Shown here piece by piece: positions 24,005-35,685 of a stretch of DNA of 64,000 bases. Numbering within the stretch: the first letter of the stretch is position 1; each line of letters opens with the position of its first letter. The stretch comes from Diphasiastrum complanatum. Taxonomy: Eukaryota; Streptophyta; Lycopodiopsida; Lycopodiales; Lycopodiaceae. A program made the position numbers and the translations under genes. The notes below the pieces were generated by a model. The model ran no database searches, had not been told where the DNA came from, and saw nothing but the letters and a program-made list of their open reading frames with translations. The stretch lies in assembly GCA_029204225.1 (NCBI GenBank), contig CM055109.1, positions 28,226,861 through 28,290,860 on the forward strand. Direction: 5' to 3'.

Positions 24005-24320
24005 CTTTTATGAAGAATAAAAATTTTCTATTAATATTATGTAGAAAACGTGTTCTAATAATGTCAATTCTTCGAGAAAGATTATTCATTAGCATATATC
24101 ATCACATTTGTTGTGGACTTTAGTGAAAGAATGCATTTGAAATAATTTGATATACGATCACTTTTCTATTTCACAAAATATAAAAGTGTAATTTTCATGA
24201 ATATCCATTACTTTATATTGAAAAATTCCAAGATGCTTTAACATGCTACCACACCAAATGTGGAATTTGTTATTCACTCATTCCTGCACTAGTTGGTCTA
24301 GTTTTCTCTTAATATCTATA
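24005..24320 (+). repeat. AT-rich dispersed repeat, copy B, left part
   Basis: It matches 2155-2440 of copy A block by block, ending at ggtctagttttctcttaatat. The match resumes at 25545. Confidence 0.7.
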
Positions 24321-25544
24321 CCAGTTGCAAGCATAGATAAAATAAATAAATAAAATACCATCCTGCCCTACAACAAGACTTTGTCTTACAAAATGCTCAT
24401 GACAATTAATGATTTTAGCTATCAAATACAAAATTGTTAAGATTGGCATTCATTGAACAATTCTTTTTTCTCTAAAGGATTACTATTTGGTGTTATAGTT
24501 AGGTTTCTCCTCAAATTTGAATACATTAAACAATTCCAATGTTTTTACAACCCTCTTGCTATAAATTCACTTCAAACAAAATATTTTGTAAGCTTCCATA
24601 TAAATTATGAAGATATCCACTGATGAATGTTTCGTCTCAAAAGAAATATGAAATATAAAACATGGATTACACAACAAAGAAAAATTATGTACGTTTACTG
24701 TTTGTCCGAATGTTTAAGAATCACCATTTGGTGCTCAATTTCTACATCATGCAAAATTGAGTTTTTTTCTATTTCTATTTTGTGCTTTTTTATAGAATGT
24801 TGATACATCAATTTAATGACAACTAAAGACCATGTTATTCAATTCTTGTTTGATTATTTGTTTACTTTTCAAATAAATCAAGACATAAGTTGACGTCGCT
24901 TGTTCTATTTCTTTATTTACAATAATGTTTCTCACTTAATTGCACATTACAGCTCTACTTTGATTACCAGTAGGTCTAAGTGTGCTACTAGGAGGTAGGT
25001 GGTTCTTTTTTTGTATGATGGAATATGTACACCACACATATTTACATCGCACATTATCATGCAAGTTCATAAGAAGTCCTAACTAGGCTTAGAGCCTGTA
25101 TGTCCCTTCTATAAAGCCAAATTTTGAGGGTGCATTTTCACTTTCACGATAATTACCACTATCCAACTTAAGGTACAAAAGGGAACCTAGAAGGTATTAG
25201 GTACATTCACATATAAGACATTATATAAACAAGTTTTCCTAGTATCTTTACAAACTAGTAGACATACTTTACAAAAAGTTGATAGAACATTGAAAGATTT
25301 TTATACTTTTGAGCACATATGTAGATTAAATAATTACTTTCTCTCATCGATAATGTAGTGATAATATGTAAGGCATTCATTCATTTACCTTGATTATACT
25401 ATTCTAATCATTCCTATTTAACTAATAGTATTAGTGCTCATCGATGGATTTATACATTGACATTTTCTTGGATATAATAAGCATAATTTCTTAGCATTTG
25501 CACATTCAATGGATTGGACCATTGGAATGAAATATGTATTTGAC
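24321..25544. other. 1.2-kb segment present only in repeat copy B
   Basis: It separates the two parts of copy B. No coding capacity, terminal repeats or LTR ends were found. Its left junction (ttaatat/ctatacc) and right junction (gactaat/gagaagc) share only short AT-rich sequence, so an insertion here and a deletion in copy A are both possible. Confidence 0.45.
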
Positions 25545-26880
25545 TAATGAGAAGCTAATCCTTCACAATGGTTCATAAGATTTCCTACAAATTTTATCCA
25601 ATCATTTGCAATATCAAATCTGGTTACTTTGTTGTGATCTTTCTTTGATAAGCACGACACCAATTTAGCCATATGCATTTAAATCTATTTTTTGGCTAGT
25701 GACTAGTAGAAACAATGAAATTGCTCCATAATATGGTGAGCCCTACACATTAAAAAGTTTAAAAAAGCTCCCAATCTTGTCATTGTTGCACTTGATCATG
25801 GAATTTATTGTTATATTTAGAAAATGTTATCATGCACTTTTTTTAGAAAGTATATCTTATTGTATGAAACCGTGTTATTTAAAGAGAGATTCATTTGTGC
25901 TTTTGCGATTAATATATGTATTAAGAGAAAATTAAACCAACAAGTGTATCAAAAAAATGAATGGGCAAACAAGTAGTTCCATGTCAAGTGTGGTAACATG
26001 TTTTAACATCTTACACTTTTTTCATTGCTAGTGATCTTTCATGGGAAAATAGAATTCTATATAGAAAACTCAATGAATAGTTATCTATTTTCTTGGCAAT
26101 TTATTCATGCTTGCATACAAGTGGCTAAATCAAAGTAGTGGGGACATGCTCAATGTATGGTATCATGATTGACCCATTGCTCTTATAAATGCCATGTTAG
26201 TACCAAATTTGGAGGTTTTTAATTTAACATCTAATCTGAACAATGGTGGCAAAAAGTTGCAAAAAGATGAAACATTAATTTATCGTATAATAATGTATTC
26301 CATGAATTGGGTAAATCTGCTTCTAATTTATCTAAAATTTCGTACGTATTAATTTCAATGGTTCCTTTAAAAAAACATCATAGAAAATGATTTACAAGAC
26401 AACTAACAAGGTTATCATCATGTACGGTATGGACCGCATTTGTTGAAGAGCCTTGTGGGACTGTGCAATTATGAGATTCTCTCTTTTTTGTTATATTGTT
26501 ATTATCCTAACTCTCGTCACTATCATGAAATTTTATAACTAAGATCCACTTTTGAATTTGCTTCTTGTCCCTATCACGAAATTGTATAGGTAAGATCCAC
26601 TTTTCTTTATGCAATGAATTTTAGACTATTGCATTTGCATTTAGACTAACCTCGAATTGCAATTGGAAGAATGAATTGTAGAATTTTTAGCCAATCGTAA
26701 GATTTTAACCCAGTTAATCTTAAGTTATTTTCAATATAATGAATTTATTTATTTAGCACAGTCCTTTAGTTATTTTATATGTGTTACATTGAAGTGCTAT
26801 TTGGTCATTACACATATTTCAAAATACATTTCTTCTGCCTATTTTGACAAGCTTTTATTTGATGACATGAATTGTTAGAA
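25545..26880 (+). repeat. AT-rich dispersed repeat, copy B, right part
   Basis: It resumes collinearity with copy A from 'gaagctaatccttca' (2446 in copy A) to ttgacaagctttt...gatgacatga (3780 in copy A). It also includes the 'ctctcgtcactatcatgaaa' block near 26510 (3408 in copy A). Confidence 0.7.
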
Positions 26881-27639
26881 AAATGGATGCCAAAAAATTA
26901 AGAATGGACCTAATTTACTAAAATCTCCATAACTTTGCCAAATCTTAATCAATTTGGATGAAATTTGGTGCAGATTGATGCTAACACAAAAATCTACAAA
27001 CCTATTAAATTAAAATCAAGAAATTTGGCCAAAAGTACAGCCAAAATGGCAATATATATATATACAGAAACCATTGCTAGCTAAAATTGGAAGGGGTTCA
27101 CTAAAATGGCCATAACTTGGGTATTATAGCTCCAAATCAAGAAATCCCAGTACCTCCAAAAAGCTACGAGAGAGATCTACTGATCAAAAACAATAAATCA
27201 CACCAAAAAGAATTAAAATAATTGGTCAAAACTTGAACCAAAACATTCTAGAGATTGAAAAACAAAGAAACTTGTAGAAAAACTCTACCAAAACTAGAAG
27301 AAAGCCACCAAATCTAATGGGGAAATGATCTAATGTTCTGATACCAGAATTTTCATGTGCCAACCTTAGCATTCAAACATCTAATCCATGTGAAAAATTC
27401 ACACATGTGGGAATGTCCTAATGTGTGAAATTGATCTCCTAAGCGTGGCTCATGCACTATAGATCACTTATTGATTGAAATCCAGGATCAATGACAAGAT
27501 CTAAGGCAAAAAGACCATTCTACATGCATTCATTCATTACCAAAAGGTGTTTCACATGTGTGAAAGACTTTGTGAAATAATCTAAGTCCCAACAAGCTCT
27601 CTCCTCGGGTAGAGAGAGAAAATACCACTTTTGGGCTAA
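26881..27639. other. non-coding interval
   Basis: A short TA-rich run near 27053-27064 and AT-rich sequence only; no gene recognised. Confidence 0.4.
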
Positions 27640-27900
27640 TCTAGAGAGAGAAGGCAATACAAGCAAAATTGGCAAATCTCCAAATTGACTCAAAAAACTC
27701 ATAGATCTCGCATAGATTCATGAAGGGAGTGAAAGTACATATAGAAACTTGTGGAGATCCAAGCTTAATTCGTATTGGACCCCTTAAACATAGCCTCTCT
27801 AATCCTATTGGATGTGTGATGCAACATCCCTCACTTTTGATTGGAAACCCTTCCAACACATCTCTCTCTTATGATTGGACCCTTTGACACATAGGGTGCA
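27640..27900 (+). repeat. direct repeat, copy 1 (about 260 bp)
   Basis: It matches 28125-28384: shared gcaatacaagcaaa, GGCAAATCTCCAAATTGACT, gaaagtacatatagaaact, a 'ctattggatg' block and TATGATTGGACCCTTTGAC. The two copies are about 485 bp apart. Confidence 0.75.
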
Positions 27901-28124
27901 TCACTCATCAAACCTAAACTTGACATGTGTAAGCAACATGACTAGCTCGAGTTACATCACAATTGAATTTTGGCCAAATCATGACAAAACATGTGTACTT
28001 GACCATTTGACCTCTAAAGCCGAAATTGGCCCTATCACCTAGTGACACAAAGATGCTTGACTAGCAATCTTTATGATACCCCTAAAGTCAACATTATAAA
28101 CTATTTCTAACTATTTTACACATG

Positions 28125-28384
28125 TGGGAAAGAGAGAAAGCAATACAAGCAAATTTGGCAAATCTCCAAATTGACTCAAAAACTCACATTGATCAATGAA
28201 GGGAATGAAAGTACATATAGAAACTCGTGGAGATCCATGCTTGATTCTTATTGGACTTCTTAAAAATAGCCTTACTAACCCTATTGGATGAGTGATTCAT
28301 CATCTCTAACTTTTGATTGGACCCTTCCAACAAATCTCTCACTTATGATTGGACCCTTTGACTTTTGTCATCACGTGGGGTGCA
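28125..28384 (+). repeat. direct repeat, copy 2, cut by an LTR element
   Basis: The second copy of the 27640 repeat. Its right end (ggggtgca) is where the LTR element at 28385 inserted; copy 1 continues as gggtgcatcactc. Confidence 0.72.
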
Positions 28385-29654
28385 TGTGATGCCACGAAAA
28401 CGTTAAATATTGAATATCAACATAAATATGGCACGATATACTCGAAAATGAAGATATGAGCTGGTTAAGTATAAATCATAAAGAGGCCTAAGTCATTTTT
28501 CAAGAATATATCTGCTAAGTACTTGCCTTGTAATTAAGGTCAAGACTTTTAAAAGGAATAGACATTGCCTTGGATAACCTTTACTAGGTCGTCCATACGA
28601 AACGACTAGATATGAAAAGACATGTTAAACTAGAGTAACTTTAACTCATAGTTAAGTATACCTCCTATGGTATAGTTGAACGTATTTTTAGTCTAATTGT
28701 TAACTAGACCCTTTCGCGGGAGCGACGCACCTATTGTTTAAGAGGTGTGTTTGTTCGCCCCGTAGAACATATATAGATCTCGCACTTCAGTCTCGATCAT
28801 CGAGAGAGAAGAGTTTATGCTTATGTAAGAGATTGAAGAAGTGAATAGAGTACTGTGAGTTGTTCTCTCTTATCTCTGTTCTCCGCACTACTGAGTGTGA
28901 GTGATCTTGAGTCTGCTAACAATCTCTGATGCATTTCATGAATTACTCTCTGATCAGACAGACGCTCTAGTACATTACAGTCGTTTGCTGTGTTTCCGTA
29001 AAGCGTGCTCTAAAGAACTGTCTTAAAACCATCTTATTCGTCTGTCGTGAATACTTTCTTTTCGGCACTCGAATAACGACTATCTTTGGTACAGTCTAGC
29101 ACGATCATTGAATAAAGTTGTATGTATACATATGAGATGATAGTCCTTGTCTGAAGAATTGAGTCTTTGATTTGTTTTCCTGATTGGCATTGACATAAGT
29201 TTCTAACATGTTCTAAAACCATTCGTGTTCTTTAACCATTAATTTGGACTCTAGTTGTTGAGGACTTCTGTCTAGAAATGAATAGTTCACAAACGCGATT
29301 AATTAATTGACTGCACAGTCGCAAATACATCGAACAATTCTCGATTCTCTGTTGACACCTTAATCAACCAGAGTGTAGTACTGTTGTACTACTCTGATAA
29401 CATCTCATATGTAGAACGCGCTTCCTTCAATTCGATAGAGGCTAGATTGTTGTTCTGAATTTATTAACATTACCCATCCCAAACATAAGTAATACTGGTT
29501 AATTTTTAATGTCTGTCGACAACCTGAATAACACTCAAAACCACTTTCATGAATTGTACTAAATAGATGACTTTCTAACGTTGTCCTCTGTGGGAACGAC
29601 ATTTTTTACTATAAAATCTATATTAACCCTGTTGGTATAGTACGACATATACCA
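28385..29654 (+). repeat. 5' LTR, about 1270 bp
   Basis: It starts TGTGATGCCACG and ends ...ATATACCA directly before the spacer attt and the Asp-type primer site. The first 654 bp are repeated at 30558-31212. The end point is inferred from the CA dinucleotide and the primer site, since the other LTR lacks this part. Confidence 0.8.
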
Positions 29655-29659
29655 ATTTT

Positions 29660-29678
29660 TGGCACCGTTGCCGAGGAT
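29660..29678 (+). promoter_or_regulatory. primer binding site, Asp-tRNA type
   Basis: TGGCACCGTTGCCGAGGAT closely resembles the primer site complementary to plant tRNA-Asp (TGGCGCCGTTGCCGGGGAT), with two visible differences. It lies 5 nt after the 5' LTR. Such sites are typical of certain Ty3/gypsy lineages such as Athila and Tat. Confidence 0.75.
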
Positions 29679-29867
29679 AGTTTAGGAAAGTTATAAGAAA
29701 TCTGATAAATCCATCTCCATCTCTAGTGTATGTCAGAAAGAGAATCCAGATTAGAACGATAACGTAAGCTTAGAGAGGAATTTTTACGAAGACAAAGTGA
29801 AAGTACTAGTCGAAAAAATCTAGACAAAATCATTGCCCAGTTACTTGATCTCCTAATTAGCTTCGGT

Positions 29868-30182
29868 ATGGAGGATCCTGCTGCACGTTTCACTTCTATC
29901 TCTAAAATGAAATACGATTATTTTAAAGGGACTTCTTCCGACAATGCAGATAGCTATGTCTCACAATTCGAGTCAATCGCTAATGCGAATAACAAGGGAA
30001 CTAACGTAGACAAACTACAAATTTCAGCTCGTTACTGTAAAGAAATCACTCTACGTAGTGATTCAGACAAAGATACCAAGTTAACCCAGGAGCTGTTCGA
30101 TGGAACATTGCTCCCGGTTAAGTTAGAAGAATTTGGCAACTTTTATCAGTTGGCCGCTACACAAAATCAAAAGAAGACTTGA
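29868..30182 (+). pseudogene. gag-like fragment of the LTR element
   Basis: A 104-codon frame (MEDPAARFTSISKMKYDYF, then YVSQFESIANAN, ITLRSDSDKDTKLTQELF) lies in the position of gag downstream of the primer site. The region reads on, after a stop at 30182, into more charged sequence. No zinc knuckle or protease is present. It looks like a gag remnant by position and the Phe-x-G / S-Q-F pattern; no closer assignment is possible from the sequence. Confidence 0.5.
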
Positions 30183-30271
30183 TGTTGATCGAAGCTCAAC
30201 AAAACTTGGAGCTTGCTCAGAAATTATATGAAGAACTGAATCGTTCATGAATATTCATTCGTGCCTTTGTC

Positions 30272-30496
30272 GTGGTGATGTTTCTATGGGATGATGAATT
30301 TTTTAAGTTTAAAGATGTTTTGAAGTTTGATTCCAATTTTCATCAACAATTCAAAGATCAACTCAAAACAACCTATTCAATTAAAGAAACAGCAAGACAC
30401 ATATTCTCTAAGACGAAGAAATATCTAAAGGACGAAATACACGAAGAAATATGTTTTCGCCTCAACGAAAATCTGACGAACAAGAATGTTTCTTGA
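30272..30496 (+). pseudogene. unidentified 74-codon frame inside the LTR element
   Basis: A Lys/Phe-rich frame (DDEFFKFKDVLKFDSNFHQQ, ETARHIFSKTKKYL, EICFRLNENL) lies between the gag remnant and the polypurine tract. No family was recognised. It may be a C-terminal remnant of the gag polyprotein in another frame. Confidence 0.25.
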
Positions 30497-30545
30497 ATAA
30501 TCCTCAAAATGAAGATGATATGTTCACGAGGACGTTTCACATTTG

Positions 30546-30557
30546 AGGAAGGGGATA
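30546..30557 (+). promoter_or_regulatory. polypurine tract of the LTR element
   Basis: GAGGAAGGGGATA sits directly before the 3' LTR start TGTGATGCC, as needed for plus-strand priming. Confidence 0.7.
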
Positions 30558-31212
30558 TGTGATGCCACGAAAATGTTAAATATTGAATATCAACATAAAT
30601 ATGCCATGATATACTCGAAAATGAAGATATGAGCTGGTTAAGTATAAATCATGAAGAGGCCTAAGTCATTTTTCGGGAATATATCTCCTAAGTACTTGCC
30701 TTGTAATTAAGGGCAAGACCTTTAAAAGGAAAAGACATTGCCTTGGATAACCTTTACTAGGTCGTCCATACGAAATGACTAGATATGAAAATACATGTTA
30801 AACTAGAGTAACTTTAACTCATAGTTAAGTATACCTCCTATGGTATAGTTGAACGTATTTTCAATCTAATTGTTAACTAGACCCTTTCGTGGGAGCGACG
30901 CACCTATTGTTTAAGAGGTGTGTTTGTTCGCCCCGTAGAACATACATAGATCTCACACTTCAGTCTCGATCATCGAGAGGGAAGAGTTTATGCTTATGTA
31001 AGAGATTGAAGAAGTGAATAGAGTACTGGGAGTTATTCTCTCTTATCTCTGTTCTCCGCACTGCTGAGTGTGAGTGATCTTGAGTCTGCTAACAATCTCT
31101 AACGCATTTCATGAATTACTCTCTGATCAGACAGACGCTCTAGTGCATTACAGTTGTTTGTTGTGTTTCCGTAAAGCATGCTCTAAAGAACTATCTTAAA
31201 ACCATCTTATTC
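30558..31212 (+). repeat. 3' LTR, truncated to about 655 bp
   Basis: It matches 28385-29038 and then stops at accatcttattc, where unrelated sequence begins. The last half of the LTR is missing, so no target duplication can be checked. Confidence 0.85.
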
Positions 31213-32159
31213 ACTTGATCTATAGAGTAATGATTAGAGGATGGTCATTAGGAGATGTTCAAAAGTACCCAATTTTCTCCCTAATCTTAATATCATCCAT
31301 TGCAAAAATATAGGTAGATGGTAGTTTCAAATCACAATGATTGCAATTGCAATGGTGGTTGATTTCACTGATTCAAATGGAGTTGATCACAAAAAGTGAA
31401 TAGTGTGATGATGTAAATGATAATAATGAGTGATAGATGATGTCAATGGATCTGGGTGCGGGTGGGGTTCGAGGTGACCTATATACAAGTGATGGACGTG
31501 TAAAGTTGCTTGTTGGAGAAAGTTCATGGTGATAAAAGTTATGTTTGTGAAAGTTTTGAACTATTTGCAAGTCTTAGGATATGAAGCTTGTAATAAATCC
31601 ATCTTCTACATGTCAATAACAAAAATTATTAGAATCTTTGGTTGTATGATAAATGCTTAGAATGAATTGCAAATGTTTAGTATGAGAAACTGAGATAATT
31701 TTTGCTAGACTGGTATTTTTCACTAAAAATCCGACTAAGATAAAAAAAAATTTGCAGAGAAAAAATATTGGATGAAATCTTTGGTAGAGAGCTAGTCACA
31801 ACGTGAGTAGGTACAATAGGACTTGCAAAGATTAAGGACAATTCTATTGATATTTGAAGGTTTTTGTCTATTATGTCATGTTTTGCCTAATTTAATGTTT
31901 GCAAGGCTTCCAAAATTAGGCGAGAACCCTCGTAGACCTCTGAGAAAACCTAATTTAGCATTTTGGAAGTATGTGAAGGTTGGTCGACCAATAAAGAGGG
32001 CTTTGTTTTTTGTTGTTTTTTGAATTTTTAGGATTTTAGGGTTTAGGGTTTTATTTTTGCAAGTATCTAGAAAGTGGGTAGGAACAAACTTTTTGTCCTA
32101 GGACAACCACCCCACCACATAATTAGAAGTATGCCTCGATTGGAGATAGCCGAATGTAA
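31213..32159. other. non-coding interval
   Basis: It contains a short telomere-like run of TTTAGGG units near 32035-32055. Otherwise nothing was recognised. Confidence 0.4.
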
Positions 32160-34090
32160 TATCCGATCAAATTTTTTCATATCTATGTAAAAGCATGTGA
32201 GATCTATGCAGAGGTCACTCTAGAAAACGAACTCAAACTATTTTCTATGGCACTTACGAGAGCAGTATTGGATTGGTACTTCAATCAAACTGTAGTGAAA
32301 GTAGTCTTGATTACCAAATTCAAGCCACAAAAGTTTCTCGAAGGTCCATTTCTATTGCTCAACTAGATTAAAATGGAGAAACGAGAAATGTTCAGAGATT
32401 ACCTAGAACAAGTTAAATATCTCCAATATTGACTCCAAATCATGCAGTGCAGTGCTCATGTGATTTTTAGCTAGATCTCCAAAAAGCATCAAGCGTGAAC
32501 TCAAACGAAAAGAAAGCACTATGAAACATTATAAGAAGCAATGGAAAACGTAGTATGAGAAGAGGATGAAAGATCAAATGATGATTGACACCTTATACAT
32601 CAGGTCAAACCACCACTACTTCAACTACTATAGCATCTACTAATGTCAATGCAACATCGTAGTTGATGTTGGATGAATTGAAAAGATTGAATAAAAACAA
32701 CAAATGCAAATGGAGTAGATGACAGCGCAATTTGATCAAAAGCTCAAATCATTAAAAAATGCAACCACTAGCCAACCAGAAGCACCCAAGTAGTAGTTTC
32801 CCAAGAAAAAAAGAATGTATGGTGCTGTATTTGTGCTCAAAGCCAGAAAGTTAATGAATGTCCAATGTTGAAGTAGAGACTGGTAAATGAATATAGCCAT
32901 CTATGTAATGCTTCATCACATGAGACGGTGTCCATTCAACCCACAAGTTACTCAACAATGAAAAACTTCATATGGATTCATCAAGGAGCTCCTAATCCAG
33001 CACCCAAGATAGGAGGACTCCCACAAATATTGGCCTTAACAACACCTGCAGACAATCAAGGAGCTCAAGTCAATTTGGTAGTAGTGGAAGCAGAAGCAAT
33101 GCCACAACAAGAAGCAGGTTAATGGTATGTGCCAACGAAACAATTTCATAATCCAGCAATCAATGAGTACTACACAACTTATGTTACACAATAGCAAAGG
33201 CATTAGGTGAAGCCTTCATTAGAATGCTTTGGTTGTAGTGAGAATCATCGAATTGCAAAATGTCCCAATAAAGACAAATGCATATCTTTTTGTCATGAAT
33301 GTGGACATGGTCATAGCTATAAGGATTTTCCAGTAGTGCACCAATAAATTACATATCAATTAGACCAACAAGGCCAACCACAATATCAAGTGGACCCGGA
33401 ACCTAATCTCAGTTTTCAAGTGCATTGTGCTAGCAGCAACTAGAGTAAGAAAAAAATGAAGAAGATCTGCCTATACCAAGTCAGTCTATACCAGAACAAT
33501 CAAATGCAATACCATCATCAGTCCAAAATTATCTTATTGAAAGGAAAGAGCCAAACATATACCAAAAGATAAATGAATGGATTAGAATTTCAAGGGTCTG
33601 GATAAAACTTCAGTGCCATGTAATACTAATGCGAAATCATCAAGATTGTTACAAGAGTCAATGCAAAATACTTAGTTACACGATAGAGATGAGAAATTTT
33701 TTTTTAAAAACTTGGAGAACCACAAACTGAGTTATTGTCATGTCTACCTCAAGTCGAATGGACATAACGTTTATGGAGTTTATGAGCACAGTACCTAATG
33801 CCAATTAGATTCTAATAGATGGTTAAATAAGGAAGATAAGGTAGCTGCGACGAGTGATGAGCCTAGCAATGAAGTGTTCCATATTGGAAAATGACCAACT
33901 AAATATCACTCTACCAATACATCATAAATTGTATGAAAAATAAGTCGTAGTGGTAGATGGTGGTTCAGGTTTCAACCTAATGTCTACAAAGCTTTATGAA
34001 AGATGGGATCTACAAGATAAACTTCTAAGAAAAGCACTTACTTTCCACTTTAATCATGATGTTTTGACTTGATGTAATTGTGAAAGCATG
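32160..34090 (+). pseudogene. Ty3/gypsy gag-protease remnant
   Basis: Scattered plus-strand fragments are in gypsy gag-pol order. A capsid-like stretch (VTLENELKLFSMALTRAVLDWY, near 32205) comes first. Next, near 33228, is a cysteine-rich region in which a CFGCSENHRIAKCP knuckle is followed by CHECGHGHS. Last, near 33955, is an aspartic protease active site VVDGGSGFNLMS. Many stops and frame changes occur between them. The protease motif is of the same DGGS type as at 5438. The relic ends at the (GA)n tract at 34133; RT is absent. Confidence 0.65.
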
Positions 34091-34129
34091 TTCCATGAGT
34101 GCTTTGTTAGTGATTTGTGAATGTTAATT

Positions 34130-35361
<1,232 letters not shown>

Positions 35362-35685
35362 TTATTGATATGCACTTTCCACATTTATGGCAATAGGATT
35401 TAATTGAAGCTGGGTGGCAAACATCTCAAATAAAGCCTTGACCAGGATCTCAAATTCTTGCTTGTCTAATGCACCACTGTCATTGGCATCAACAGCCTCA
35501 AAAACTTGGTCATAAAGCTGCTCAACTGACTCATTGGCTTCCAAAGGAGGAAGACCCCATTGCACACCCTTGCTCTCAAAAATGGGACGTATTTCTACCT
35601 TGCTCAATCCACCATCGTGATTGGAATCCAGCTCCTGAAAAATTGTGTCTGCTATTTCGCTCATTATTTCATCATCGGCAAGTAC
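35362..35685 (-). CDS. exon 4 of EF-hand protein gene
   Basis: Acceptor ACGCTGCAG|GTACTTGCC. It encodes two canonical EF-hands (DSNHDGGLSKVE, DANDSGALDKQE) and the C-terminus ...NPIAINVESAYQ with stop TAA at 35364-35362. In frame (phase 0) with exon 3. Confidence 0.9.
   Translation of the reverse strand, partial: VLADDEIMSEIADTIFQELDSNHDGGLSKVEIRPIFESKGVQWGLPPLEANESVEQLYDQVFEAVDANDSGALDKQEFEILVKALFEMFATQLQLNPIAINVESAYQ

Larger units (their letters stand above)
28385..31212 (+). mobile_element. LTR retrotransposon with long LTRs and gag remnant only
   Basis: The 5' LTR (28385-29654), primer site for Asp-tRNA, about 0.9 kb interior, polypurine tract and a 3'-truncated 3' LTR (30558-31212) form a recognisable element. 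The interior is too short for pol and shows only a gag-like frame, so the element is non-autonomous, comparable with the class of large retrotransposon derivatives. By eye the LTRs differ at about 5% of sites in the first 350 bp, so the insertion is much older than the copia at 52742-58602. Confidence 0.85.

Noticed and set aside
27335-27346. Minus-strand TGGTATCAGAAC as a copia primer site
   Set aside because: One mismatch, and the sequence before it (ATGAAAATTC) does not end in CA; no LTR or gag around it.
32030-32056. TTTAGGG units as an interstitial telomere
   Set aside because: Only about two to three units; too short to mean more than chance.
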